DNA of 64,000 nucleotides from Desulfitobacterium dichloroeliminans LMG P-21439 (lineage in GTDB: Bacteria > Bacillota > Desulfitobacteriia > Desulfitobacteriales > Desulfitobacteriaceae): positions 348,001 to 412,000 of the forward strand of contig NC_019903.1 of the NCBI RefSeq assembly GCF_000243135.2. Reading direction: 5' to 3'. The translations under genes and the position numbers were made by a program. This document shows, in pieces, positions 8,685-16,318 of this stretch. Position 1 is the first letter of the stretch. The number at the start of each line of letters is the position of its first letter. Below the pieces are notes generated by a model, which was not told the DNA's origin, searched no databases, and saw only the letters and a list, made by a program, of their open reading frames with translations.

Positions 8685-8714
8685 ATGGTAGATAGGCCAA
8701 GATGGCTATGTTAG
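8685..8714 (+). CDS. Candidate nine-residue leader peptide with a Trp codon
   Basis: ATG GTA GAT AGG CCA AGA TGG CTA TGT TAG encodes MVDRPRWLC. An AGTAGG (8671-8676) lies eight bases before the ATG. The stop is five bases before the terminator hairpin at 8719. Short Trp-containing peptides control tryptophanase operons in enterobacteria (TnaC), so ribosome behaviour here could govern the hairpin. It is an inference from position; nine codons can arise by chance. Confidence 0.35.
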   Translation: MVDRPRWLC

Positions 8715-8718
8715 TCCT

Positions 8719-8741
8719 GCACTCCTATGGGGTGCTTTTTT
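8719..8741 (+). terminator. Terminator hairpin inside the leader, possible attenuator
   Basis: GCACTCC (8719-8725) pairs with GGGGTGC (8729-8735, one G-U pair) around a TAT loop and is followed by six T. It lies between the promoter at 8579 and the lyase start at 8810, so transcription must read through it. Confidence 0.7.
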
Positions 8742-8809
8742 ATTTGTCAGAGGTTCCATCCAACTGAACAGCTCCCATCATCTACATAAAAAAGAGAAGG
8801 AGTGTTCAA

Positions 8810-10258
8810 ATGTCTAATGTAAAATTTTATTCAGGTGAAAATATCCCCCTCGAAATGCACAAGGTTCGGATTGTGCAAAAATTAAATATCATGCCGATTG
8901 AGCGGCGCTTAGAGGCCTTGAAGGAGGCCGGGTTTAATAATTTCCTCCTGAAAAACCGGGATGTCTTCATGGATATGCTCACCGATAGTGGGGTCAATGC
9001 CATGAGCGACAAGCAAATGGCAGCCATGATGGAGGCAGATGACAGCTATGCTGGTTCTGAAACCTTTACGAAGTTAGAAACTAAAGTCGGTGAGATTTTT
9101 GGTAAAACGCTCTACCTGCCAGCCCATCAAGGGAGAGCTTGCGAAAATATTATCGCTCAAACCTTCGTTAATCCCGGTTCAACCGCTATTATGAATTATC
9201 ACTTCACTACGACAAGATCCCATATCGTTAGAAATGGTGGGACGGTTGAAGAATTACTGAATGAAGAAGGTTATCAGGTCAATAGCGAATGTCTCTTCAA
9301 AGGTAATATGGATATTCCCAAGTTAAGAGCATTAATCTCAGAAAAGGGCGCAGAAAACATTTCCTTCGTTCGCTTTGAAGCAGGGACCAATCTTATTGGC
9401 GGGCAACCCTTCTCTCTGGCTAATCTGATGGAAGCCCGTAAGGTCTGTGATGAATTTGGGGTGATGCTCATATTAGATGCCAGCCTTTTAGCTGATAATC
9501 TTTATTTCATCAAGGTTCGTGAAGAGCAATGCCAAGATATGAGTATTCGCGAGATTACTCGAGCCATCGCCAATCAGGTGGATATCATTTATTTTTCCGC
9601 ACGGAAGCTGGGATGTGCCCGGGGAGGCGGAATTTGCACGAACAATGAAGAGCATTTCGTTAAAATGCGTGAGCTGGTTCCCCTTTACGAAGGGTTTCTT
9701 ACCTATGGTGGTATGTCGGTCCGCGAGATGGAGGCCATGGCTGTAGGTCTTGAAGAGACGATGGATGAAGACATGATTAACCAAGGCCCTCAGTTTATTG
9801 CCTATATGACGGAAGAGCTTCAGAAAAAAGGAGTTCCTGTAGTCACTCCAGCAGGAGGATTAGGATGTCATTTAAATGCAATGGAGTTTGTTAAGCATAT
9901 TCCTCAGCAAGACTATCCGGCAGGTGCTCTAGCAGCAGCCCTTTATCTAGTGAGCGGTGTTCGCGGAATGGAAAGAGGGACGATGTCTGAGGAAAGGGAC
10001 GACAATGGAGTGGAACCCTTTGCCGATATGGAGCTACTGCGCTTGGCGATGCCACGCCGAGTATTTACACTTTCCCAAGTCAAGTACGCTGTGGACCGGA
10101 TTGCTTGGCTCTACGAAAACCGCAATCTCATTGGCGGTCTGAAATTCGTTGAAGAACCAAAGATTTTACGTTTCTTCCTAGGAAGATTGGATACGAATAG
10201 TGATTGGCCCACAGCCCTTGTCCAGAAGTTTAGAAGTGATTTCGGAGATAGCCTATAA
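8810..10258 (+). CDS. Tyrosine phenol-lyase / tryptophanase-family PLP lyase with altered active site
   Basis: This 482-residue protein aligns along its length with tyrosine phenol-lyase (TPL) and tryptophanase, fold-type I PLP enzymes that eliminate the side chain of an aromatic amino acid. Retained: the PLP lysine (SARK, K266), the PLP aspartate (D223 in LDAS), the TTTR loop, SYAGSE, the C-terminal PRRV that binds the carboxylate, and MERG (R389). MERG matches the Arg381 region of TPL rather than the VEIG I recall in E. coli TnaA. Changed: the conserved Arg after DAT/DSA is Leu226, and the GGH histidine is Leu351. The substrate is therefore uncertain. It is co-transcribed with the MoaE-like gene and preceded by an attenuator-like leader. 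Confidence 0.85.
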   Translation: MSNVKFYSGENIPLEMHKVRIVQKLNIMPIERRLEALKEAGFNNFLLKNRDVFMDMLTDSGVNAMSDKQMAAMMEADDSYAGSETFTKLETKVGEIFGKTLYLPAHQGRACENIIAQTFVNPGSTAIMNYHFTTTRSHIVRNGGTVEELLNEEGYQVNSECLFKGNMDIPKLRALISEKGAENISFVRFEAGTNLIGGQPFSLANLMEARKVCDEFGVMLILDASLLADNLYFIKVREEQCQDMSIREITRAIANQVDIIYFSARKLGCARGGGICTNNEEHFVKMRELVPLYEGFLTYGGMSVREMEAMAVGLEETMDEDMINQGPQFIAYMTEELQKKGVPVVTPAGGLGCHLNAMEFVKHIPQQDYPAGALAAALYLVSGVRGMERGTMSEERDDNGVEPFADMELLRLAMPRRVFTLSQVKYAVDRIAWLYENRNLIGGLKFVEEPKILRFFLGRLDTNSDWPTALVQKFRSDFGDSL

Positions 10259-10320
10259 AGAGTGCTCAAGAGGAACCTATAAAGAGAGCCTGAGAGAAAT
10301 AGAATAGAGGTGTAGCGGCA

Positions 10321-10728
10321 ATGACTAATGGAAACACGAAGAAAAAATCACCATCAGTTGATGAGTGGCTTAAAGAAGCAAAGGCTAGTCCGGCTGCTTT
10401 ACAGGAAGGGATGTTCTTAGTTCATAATGGAGTGGTGCGCCAAACACCCAAAGCTAAGGTGCGCCAAGGACTTGATGATGGTTCGGTGGTCAAGGGCATG
10501 GAATTTGCTTATGATGAGGCAAAGGTTGAGGCGGCGATTGCCGAGACCAAAACCATGGCGGGGATTTTCCATGTTAGGGTATGGCTAAATGAAGGTCAGC
10601 TTGAGCTGGGTGACGACATCATGTATGTGCTGATCGGTGGCGATATCCGACCCCATGTAGTGGATGCCCTACAATTCTTGGTTGAAAAGATTAAAACCCA
10701 ATGTGTGACTGAGATCGAACAAAAATAG
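10321..10728 (+). CDS. MoaE-like protein lacking the catalytic C-terminus
   Basis: 135 residues. The middle and C-terminal parts (HNGVVR, VRVWLNEGQLELGDD, GGDIRPHVVDALQFL) follow the pattern of MoaE, the large subunit of molybdopterin synthase. MoaE ends in a WKKE-type segment with the catalytic lysine; here the chain stops at CVTEIEQK, so true MoaE chemistry is unlikely. It follows the lyase by 62 bases, with no MoaD partner beside it, and a strong terminator closes the unit. Its constant company with the lyase here suggests a shared job, possibly ligand binding or regulation. Confidence 0.65.
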   Translation: MTNGNTKKKSPSVDEWLKEAKASPAALQEGMFLVHNGVVRQTPKAKVRQGLDDGSVVKGMEFAYDEAKVEAAIAETKTMAGIFHVRVWLNEGQLELGDDIMYVLIGGDIRPHVVDALQFLVEKIKTQCVTEIEQK

Positions 10729-10737
10729 GGATTCACG

Positions 10738-10773
10738 ACCCCCCAGGCAATGCCGGGGGGGTTGCTATTTTTT
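10738..10773 (+). terminator. Strong terminator of the lyase/MoaE-like operon
   Basis: ACCCCCC (10738-10744) pairs with the G7-T run at 10755-10762, with inner GGC/GCC, and is followed by TATTTTTT. Confidence 0.85.
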
Positions 10774-10890
10774 GGACGTTAAACTCCACCCCTAAAGGGC
10801 GCTATACCCTATCTTTTAGACCACATTTCTGCTAGACTATATTGAGCATTAGTACAAAGTATCGGTTTCATGATTGAGGAGGATTATCGA

Positions 10891-12090
10891 TTGAGCAATC
10901 AACGGGTTCACCACTCAAATAAATGGGTCGTCTTAGCTATTTCCTTTGCTATGATGATGTGCTTCGCCCTGTCTTTGCAAGCTCTGCCACCCCTATTTGA
11001 GCAGATCATGAAGGATGTACCGTTTTCTAATTCTCAAGCTGGGATTTTAATGGGATCTTATGCTATTCCCGGGATTTTCCTCCCTTTTGTCGTGGCATAT
11101 TTAGCCAACCGCGTTGACATTAAAAAGTTAATCATCGGTGCTTTAATTATTATGATGATAGGCTTGGTGGCCTTTTCCTTTGCGGGTTCCTTTTCACTCT
11201 TAGTAGTGTTTAGATTAGTGGCGGGGATAGGGGCTACGGTGTTAGTAGTACTTTCTCCCCTTTTAATCACCATGTATTTTGATCAAAAGAATATCGGGAT
11301 TGCGATGGGTATCTTTAACATAGCTGTGCCCCTAGGGACTGTCTTAGCGGCCAATTTTTTTGGCTCCTTGGGACGACTCCTGGGTTGGAGAGTAATATTG
11401 GTGGGTGTTGCGGGCTTTTTGGGGGTAGTTTTACTTTTAGTCATCTTCGCGCTCTTCTTGCAAAAAGGGGAGGCTTCTACCCATTCCCCTGACTTAGATA
11501 AAAAGTCAGCCCCAAGGTTCAGAGGTAGTTTGAGCCTTTGGCTGCTTACTGCTATTTGGGCTTTAGCTAATTTCCAGCTTATAGCTTATGTCACTTTTGG
11601 TCCCCAATTTTATCAGTCGCTCGGTGTATCTGTGCAACGGGCAGGATTCTTGACAAGTCTGGTCATGCTTGCATCGCTTTTCCTGGCGCCGCTCATTGGG
11701 GTAGCTTTTGATAAGACCGGTCGTAAAAAGCCCTATTTGATCATCGGAATTGCACTTATCTTAATTTCTTTCGTGGCCTTAGCTACGCATTTTCCGGGTC
11801 TACCCCTATGGGCGTTTGCTTTGGGGATAGGCTTTACTCCGATAGCTGTTTTTGCCTTTGCGCATATTCCTGAGACAGTTAGACCTCACGAGGTGGGAAT
11901 GGGCATGGGGATGCTGACCGTTGCCTCGAATTTGGGCACAACAGTTGGGCCGTCTGCGTTTGGTTCAATTCTTGATCAAACACAGGGTAATTTTACCGTT
12001 ACATTTATGTTTTTGGCAGCGATATCTCTGATACTTATCGCTTTTTCTTTGGGGTTAAAATCGGGGAATTCGCGTAGCGAAAGTAGGTAA
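10891..12090 (+). CDS. Major facilitator superfamily transporter
   Basis: Twelve hydrophobic segments and MFS loop motifs (for example AYLANRVDIKK between helices 2 and 3 and FDKTGRKKPY between helices 8 and 9) mark an MFS carrier of about 399 residues. TTG 10891 is the better start: GAGGAGG (10876-10882) lies eight bases before it, whereas ATG 10870 has no ribosome site. The substrate is unknown; the family resembles CynX/NarK-like anion or organic-acid carriers. It is followed 26 bases later by a VOC protein gene, perhaps in one transcript. Confidence 0.88.
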   Translation: MSNQRVHHSNKWVVLAISFAMMMCFALSLQALPPLFEQIMKDVPFSNSQAGILMGSYAIPGIFLPFVVAYLANRVDIKKLIIGALIIMMIGLVAFSFAGSFSLLVVFRLVAGIGATVLVVLSPLLITMYFDQKNIGIAMGIFNIAVPLGTVLAANFFGSLGRLLGWRVILVGVAGFLGVVLLLVIFALFLQKGEASTHSPDLDKKSAPRFRGSLSLWLLTAIWALANFQLIAYVTFGPQFYQSLGVSVQRAGFLTSLVMLASLFLAPLIGVAFDKTGRKKPYLIIGIALILISFVALATHFPGLPLWAFALGIGFTPIAVFAFAHIPETVRPHEVGMGMGMLTVASNLGTTVGPSAFGSILDQTQGNFTVTFMFLAAISLILIAFSLGLKSGNSRSESR

Positions 12091-12116
12091 ACTATCTTAC
12101 AAGGAGGTAATGTATC

Positions 12117-12482
12117 ATGGATTTTTGTTGGATAACTCTGCATGTTCGTAATTTAGAGGAATCGATCAAGTTCTATCATGAGCTTTTAGGCCTGAAAATC
12201 GCCCAACGTTTCAAAGCAGGGGAAGATACGGAGATTGCTTTTCTTGGTGAAATGGATAAGCCTAAAATTGAATTGCTGCATAATAAAAAGGATGACGTCG
12301 TAGCTCAAGCTGCGGGACTTTCAATCGGCTTTCAAGTAGACTCGCTGGATAAAGCGATGGAGTATCTTAAGGAAAAGAATATCCCCATTAAAAGTGGACC
12401 GATTTCACCTTCACCAAAGACTCGATTTATCTTTATTGAAGATCCAAATGGTATCGTGGTTCAAATCGTGGAGCAAAAGTAA
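12117..12482 (+). CDS. VOC (glyoxalase/bleomycin-resistance) family protein
   Basis: 121 residues with the paired beta-alpha-beta-beta-beta modules of the vicinal oxygen chelate fold: an N-terminal ITLHVRNLEESIKFYHELLG and a C-terminal FIEDPNGIVVQIVE. The late Glu of the IVVQIVE strand and the early His are candidate metal ligands. An AAGGAGGTAATG ribosome site precedes ATG 12117. VOC proteins range from glyoxalase I to drug-binding proteins, so no reaction is assigned. It follows the MFS gene closely. Confidence 0.88.
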   Translation: MDFCWITLHVRNLEESIKFYHELLGLKIAQRFKAGEDTEIAFLGEMDKPKIELLHNKKDDVVAQAAGLSIGFQVDSLDKAMEYLKEKNIPIKSGPISPSPKTRFIFIEDPNGIVVQIVEQK

Positions 12483-12514
12483 GAGCAATTGACGGGATTT
12501 TTCTTCAAGAAATG

Positions 12515-12550
12515 AGATGATTCGTGCATTACCATGGATCATCTTGTTTT
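12515..12550 (+). terminator. Probable weak terminator after the VOC gene
   Basis: AGATGAT (12515-12521) pairs with ATCATCT (12538-12544) and is followed by TGTTTTT. Confidence 0.45.
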
Positions 12551-12553
12551 TAC

Positions 12554-12582
12554 TTGAAAAATAAGCCCGGTTGACCTAGTAT
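12554..12582 (+). promoter_or_regulatory. Possible sigma-70 promoter of the first YeiH-family gene
   Basis: TTGAAA (12554-12559), 17-base spacer, TAGTAT (12577-12582). It stands 34 bases before ATG 12617 and is quite unlike the sigma-54 element of the second copy. Confidence 0.45.
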
Positions 12583-12616
12583 TGTATATATTAAAAAGGT
12601 AAGGGAGAACTAATAG

Positions 12617-13969
12617 ATGAGTAAAATCACCCTCTCAAGGAAACGAACTACTCCTAAAGAGGGTTTTTCGGCGCTTTGGAAGACAGAGGAATATTGGGCG
12701 GTATGGCTAGGTATAGTAGTTGTACTATTTGCAATCATGCTTTTTTACCAAGGAAATACTCTATTATCTTGGCTCGTTCTCAAAGTGCCGCACTATGATG
12801 ATTTCAAAATAGCTAATCAGTATATGACGGAACATATTGGCGCATTGCTGGTGCTCTATTTGTTTTTCCTTTGTTTGTTTGGGCTGCCGATAAGAGCTCT
12901 TAAGCAAAAAATGTGGCCTTTTGCCTTAGGATTTACGGTTCTTTTTATCCTAAGTGTGGGAATCACTGTCTTAGGTTCCTGGGAGGTTATGAGGAAATAT
13001 AATATTGAAACGCCTGTACTAGCTTTGATTATTGGACTTATTCTCGGTAATATTATGAGGGTTCCTCATTGGATGAATAACGCTCTTAAGACTGATTTCT
13101 ATGTCAAAGTGGGTATTGTTTTGATGGGGGCTTCCCTGCCAATCAACCTAATTCTCCAAGCGGGTTTTACGGCGTTTGCCCAAGCCACAATTATTGCCGT
13201 AGCGACCTTCATGACCATTTATTGGACAGGGACAAGGTTTTTCGGGTTAGATAATCGTTTTGCAGCAACATTAGCGGCGGGGGGCTCCATCTGTGGGGTC
13301 TCGGCTTCTATCGCTATTGGTGGAGCGGTTAAAGCTGAAAAAAAACAAGTATCCATAGCGATTTCGCTGGTGGTCATGTGGTCTATCGTCATGATCTTTG
13401 TTTTACCGTTAGCGATTAACTTTTTGGAGATTCCACCAGGTCCGGCTGGAGCATGGATTGGTACAGCCGAATTGGCGGATGCCCCTGGAATGGCTGCGGC
13501 CGCAGCCATCAATGAGCAAGCGATAAAAACCTTCACCTTGATGAAAGTCGTTGGCCGCGATATGTTTATTGGATTTTGGTGCTTTATCATGGCCTTGTTC
13601 TCGGTAACGACTTGGGAGAGACGATATGAAGGTTCAAAGCCTGATGCCGCCGAAATTTGGATTCGTTTTCCTAAGTTTGTCCTTGGCTTCATAATTGCAT
13701 CTATAATTATTACAGTGTTAACTTCCTTCGCAAATTCCTTAAGGATTAAAGATATATCGACCTATATTATCAGCCCCATAGTGGAATTAAGAAATTGGAC
13801 GTTTATCTTTACATTTCTTTCGATTGGATTAACTAGCCGTTTTCGTGACCTTACATCCATAGGCTGGAAACCGTTTGCAGCATTTACTACGGGGATTCTA
13901 ATCAATGTACCATTAGGATATCTTTTATCCGTTGTCGTTATGGGTAACTATTGGATGACGGTAAGATAA
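12617..13969 (+). CDS. YeiH-family membrane protein (UPF0324), copy 1
   Basis: 450 residues with about ten to eleven hydrophobic segments and the family signature around AAGGSICGVSASIAIGGAVKA and DAPGMAAAAA. YeiH/UPF0324 proteins are putative anion exporters; a relative (TauZ) occurs in taurine degradation and is thought to export sulfate or sulfite, but the activity is not proven. The long N-terminal segment LSALWK..EYWAVWLG is shared with copy 2 at 14775, and the two are clearly paralogues. The small gene at 14018 follows it closely. AAGGGAGAAC precedes the ATG. Confidence 0.85.
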   Translation: MSKITLSRKRTTPKEGFSALWKTEEYWAVWLGIVVVLFAIMLFYQGNTLLSWLVLKVPHYDDFKIANQYMTEHIGALLVLYLFFLCLFGLPIRALKQKMWPFALGFTVLFILSVGITVLGSWEVMRKYNIETPVLALIIGLILGNIMRVPHWMNNALKTDFYVKVGIVLMGASLPINLILQAGFTAFAQATIIAVATFMTIYWTGTRFFGLDNRFAATLAAGGSICGVSASIAIGGAVKAEKKQVSIAISLVVMWSIVMIFVLPLAINFLEIPPGPAGAWIGTAELADAPGMAAAAAINEQAIKTFTLMKVVGRDMFIGFWCFIMALFSVTTWERRYEGSKPDAAEIWIRFPKFVLGFIIASIIITVLTSFANSLRIKDISTYIISPIVELRNWTFIFTFLSIGLTSRFRDLTSIGWKPFAAFTTGILINVPLGYLLSVVVMGNYWMTVR

Positions 13970-14017
13970 AGGAAACCGGTGAGTCATCGGGAAAACATGA
14001 GGAAAGGGGAATGCGCT

Positions 14018-14386
14018 ATGCATCCAGATAATGTGACATGTGTTCAAAGAGCTCGATTTATCTTTCGTTTTTTTGAGAAGAAAGATTGGCAACCAGGGGA
14101 AAGACCGCCCCTTAATGATATTGTTAAAGTAAAAGATGTTTCATCTGAAGCGGTTCGTAACTTTAATAAATTTTTGAATTGGCGACTAGAGCGTATCGCC
14201 CAGATGATGGACTTACTTAAAAATGCTCATGATGACTGGGCAATCACTGGCTGGAAGGACCATATCTTAATGGAGACCGAATCCTTTGAGTTTAATAAGG
14301 CTTGCAAGATTTTAGAGGAGAATGGTTTTGGAGATGATGAGTTTTTCTTAGATGTGGAATATACCCGTCTTTGGGGCGTTCTTTAA
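14018..14386 (+). CDS. Small uncharacterised soluble protein in the YeiH region
   Basis: About 122 residues, helical, rich in charged and aromatic residues (RFIFRFFEKKDW, FNKFLNWRLERIAQMMDLL), with no membrane segment. I do not recognise the family. ATG 14018 is preferred because GGAAAGGGG lies eight bases before it; GTG 13979 would add 13 residues. It lies just after the first YeiH gene and before a clear terminator, so it is probably co-transcribed and may assist that transporter. Confidence 0.75.
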   Translation: MHPDNVTCVQRARFIFRFFEKKDWQPGERPPLNDIVKVKDVSSEAVRNFNKFLNWRLERIAQMMDLLKNAHDDWAITGWKDHILMETESFEFNKACKILEENGFGDDEFFLDVEYTRLWGVL

Positions 14387-14411
14387 GCTTATATCCTAGA
14401 ACTTGATAAGA

Positions 14412-14452
14412 AATCTCTCAGGGAATTAGATTTAACCTGGGAGATTTTTTTG
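14412..14452 (+). terminator. Terminator after the first YeiH unit
   Basis: AATCTCTCAGG (14412-14422) pairs with CCTGGGAGATT (14436-14446, one G-U pair) and runs into seven T. Confidence 0.85.
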
Positions 14453-14461
14453 TCTAATTAA

Positions 14462-14506
14462 TTGACATTTTGTCATGACATTTTGGCTATTTTGTCATTT
14501 TGTCAA
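14462..14506 (+). promoter_or_regulatory. Cluster of TTTTGTCA-type repeats, likely enhancer-binding-protein site
   Basis: A perfect TGACA-TTT-TGTCA palindrome (14463-14475), a half copy TGACATTTTGG (14476-14486) and a doubled TTTTGTCATTTTGTCA (14490-14505). They lie about 100-145 bases upstream of a sigma-54 promoter, the usual place for an NtrC-type activator. The activator is most likely the product of 18500-19891. Confidence 0.7.
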
Positions 14507-14605
14507 AAAGAATGGTGTTGGGTAGCTAAAACTTGAACAAGCATTTAAAGCATAAAAATAATCTATCAACCGCATTTGAAATTGTTTTTTTCATTTTCTG
14601 AGACT

Positions 14606-14621
14606 TGGCATGGTAATTGCA
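14606..14621 (+). promoter_or_regulatory. Sigma-54 (-24/-12) promoter for the second YeiH gene
   Basis: TGGCATG-GTAA-TTGCA matches the sigma-54 consensus TGGCACG-N4-TTGCW at every position but one, with GG (14607-14608) and GC (14619-14620) exactly 12 bases apart. Transcription would start near 14632, some 140 bases before ATG 14775. Confidence 0.85.
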
Positions 14622-14774
14622 TTCAATAGGACAGTGAGTACTTATAGTGAAGCTATAGTGGTGCTAGATTTCATATTCACATAGGAGGTGGTATTGACAA
14701 TTAAAAAATAGGGTTCGTTCTGTAGTATTATATTTGGTTTAAAAGTTTTAATAGGTAATGGAGGTTTAGTAGTT
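14622..14774 (+). other. Leader of the second YeiH mRNA
   Basis: About 140 bases of leader. It contains a perfect ribosome site AGGAGGTG (14683-14690) in front of a five-codon frame TTG ACA ATT AAA AAA TAG (14694-14711), and a second ribosome site (ATGGAGG) just before ATG 14775. No other structure seen. Confidence 0.4.
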
Positions 14775-16121
14775 ATGGCTGTAGAAAAAGAAAAAAAGGT
14801 CACATCACCTTCTGGAGGATTATCAGCTCTCTGGAAAAAGGAAGATTATTGGGCTGTTTGGCTTGGACTGGGTATGGTACTTATCACAATCCTTTTATGG
14901 GCATCGGGAAGTTCATTCATGAAGGCGATAGCAATTAAAGTGCCTACTTGGAGTGAATTCGGTACTGCAACAGAGTATCTGGGTAATAATGTCCCTGGAA
15001 TTATTGGTTTATTCTTAGGCTTTTTGCTCCTTTTTTCCATCGCGATCAAGATCTTAGGGCATAATGTTTCTAAGTTTGTAGTTGGTTTCGCGGCTCTTTT
15101 CATCTTTAGTCTTTTTGTAACAGTAATGGGCTCTTGGACTGTCGCTAAAAGTTTTAACTTGGAAGCTCCGTTGCTCGCACTTGCATTTGGACTTATCATT
15201 GGAAACTTTGTGAAGATCCCTGCTTGGCTTGATGCCTCGCTAAAAACAGAGTTTTTTGTAAAAACCGGTATCGTTCTAATGGGTGCAACCCTCCCCTTTA
15301 CCCTTATTATGAAGGCTGGTCCTGTAGCATTTTTACAAGCTACTATAATTTCAATAACCACCTTCGCAACAATTTATTTCGCAGGAACAAGATTATTCGG
15401 ACTTGACCGCCGTTTTGCATCAACTTTAGCAGCAGGTGGTTCCATCTGTGGTGTATCTGCCTCAATCGCTATCGGTGGTGCAGTTAAAGCAGATAAAAAC
15501 TATGTGTCTGTAGCAATCTCACTGGTTGTGGTATGGGCTGTCGTTATGATCTTTAGCTTACCCATCCTCATTAAAGTATTCGGTATCGATGCTGGCCCTG
15601 CTGGGGCATGGATCGGAACTTCGGAGTTCGCCGATGCAGCCGGAATGGCCGCTGCAGCAGCTATTGGTGAGCAATCTATTAAGACCTTTACCTTAGTGAA
15701 AGTTGTTGGCCGTGATATGTTCGTTGGAATTTGGGCCTTTCTTATGGCCATTATCTCTGTTACCCAATGGGAAAAGAGAGTTGATGGAAGTAAGCCAAAC
15801 GCTGGTGAAATCTGGGGACGTTTCCCTAAATTCGTTCTCGGTTTCTTCGTGGCCTCAATTATTGTAACCATCTTAGTTGCCTCCAATGGTGACGCTGCGC
15901 AAGCAGACATTGACTCAGTTGTCATTAAACCCCTAAAAGAGTTAAGAAACTGGGCCTTTATCTTTACCTTCTTGTCCATTGGCTTTACGACGCGTTTCAA
16001 AGATCTAACCTCAGTGGGTTGGAAGCCTTTTGCAGCATTTACCACAGGTGTATTAGTGAATGTTCCCCTTGGCTTCCTCTTATCAGTAATCGTTATGGGA
16101 AATTATTGGGCGAACGTTTAA
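14775..16121 (+). CDS. YeiH-family membrane protein (UPF0324), copy 2, sigma-54 controlled
   Basis: 448 residues, a close paralogue of the protein at 12617: the same N-terminal LSALWKKEDYWAVWLG, the AAGGSICGVSASIAIGGAVKA core and the ending PLGFLLSVIVMGNYW. About ten hydrophobic segments. The family is a putative anion (sulfate/sulfite?) exporter. Unlike copy 1 it is driven by a sigma-54 promoter with upstream activator repeats, and a histidine kinase/NtrC-type activator pair lies just downstream. That suggests the transporter is induced by whatever the kinase senses. A perfect terminator follows at 16148. Confidence 0.88.
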   Translation: MAVEKEKKVTSPSGGLSALWKKEDYWAVWLGLGMVLITILLWASGSSFMKAIAIKVPTWSEFGTATEYLGNNVPGIIGLFLGFLLLFSIAIKILGHNVSKFVVGFAALFIFSLFVTVMGSWTVAKSFNLEAPLLALAFGLIIGNFVKIPAWLDASLKTEFFVKTGIVLMGATLPFTLIMKAGPVAFLQATIISITTFATIYFAGTRLFGLDRRFASTLAAGGSICGVSASIAIGGAVKADKNYVSVAISLVVVWAVVMIFSLPILIKVFGIDAGPAGAWIGTSEFADAAGMAAAAAIGEQSIKTFTLVKVVGRDMFVGIWAFLMAIISVTQWEKRVDGSKPNAGEIWGRFPKFVLGFFVASIIVTILVASNGDAAQADIDSVVIKPLKELRNWAFIFTFLSIGFTTRFKDLTSVGWKPFAAFTTGVLVNVPLGFLLSVIVMGNYWANV

Positions 16122-16147
16122 TTAAAAATGAAAAACTAACGAGAAAA

Positions 16148-16182
16148 GGATGTAGACTGTAAAAAGTCTACATCCCTTTTTA
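16148..16182 (+). terminator. Terminator of the second YeiH gene
   Basis: GGATGTAGACT (16148-16158) pairs perfectly with AGTCTACATCC (16165-16175) and is followed by a T-run. The kinase gene therefore has its own transcript, though its promoter is not obvious in 16183-16318. Confidence 0.9.
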
Positions 16183-16318
16183 TTTACATGATAAACTAGA
16201 ATATAGGAATGAGGACAACCGATATAACCTTAAGGGGGCGTACCGGTGTGCACCAGCTAGACTTTGTGGTTAATCTTGGGGCTGAACGGATATGGGTAAG
16301 TAGAAAGTAGGTAAGTGC

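Noticed and set aside
8615-8714. UAG/GAG triplets in the lyase leader as a TRAP-binding site
   Set aside because: The spacing (3, 8, 9, 13, 14) does not match the regular 2-3-base spacers TRAP needs.
8702-8767. 21-codon frame through the leader hairpin
   Set aside because: It has a weaker ribosome site and no amino acid clue; the nine-codon frame fits the hairpin position better.
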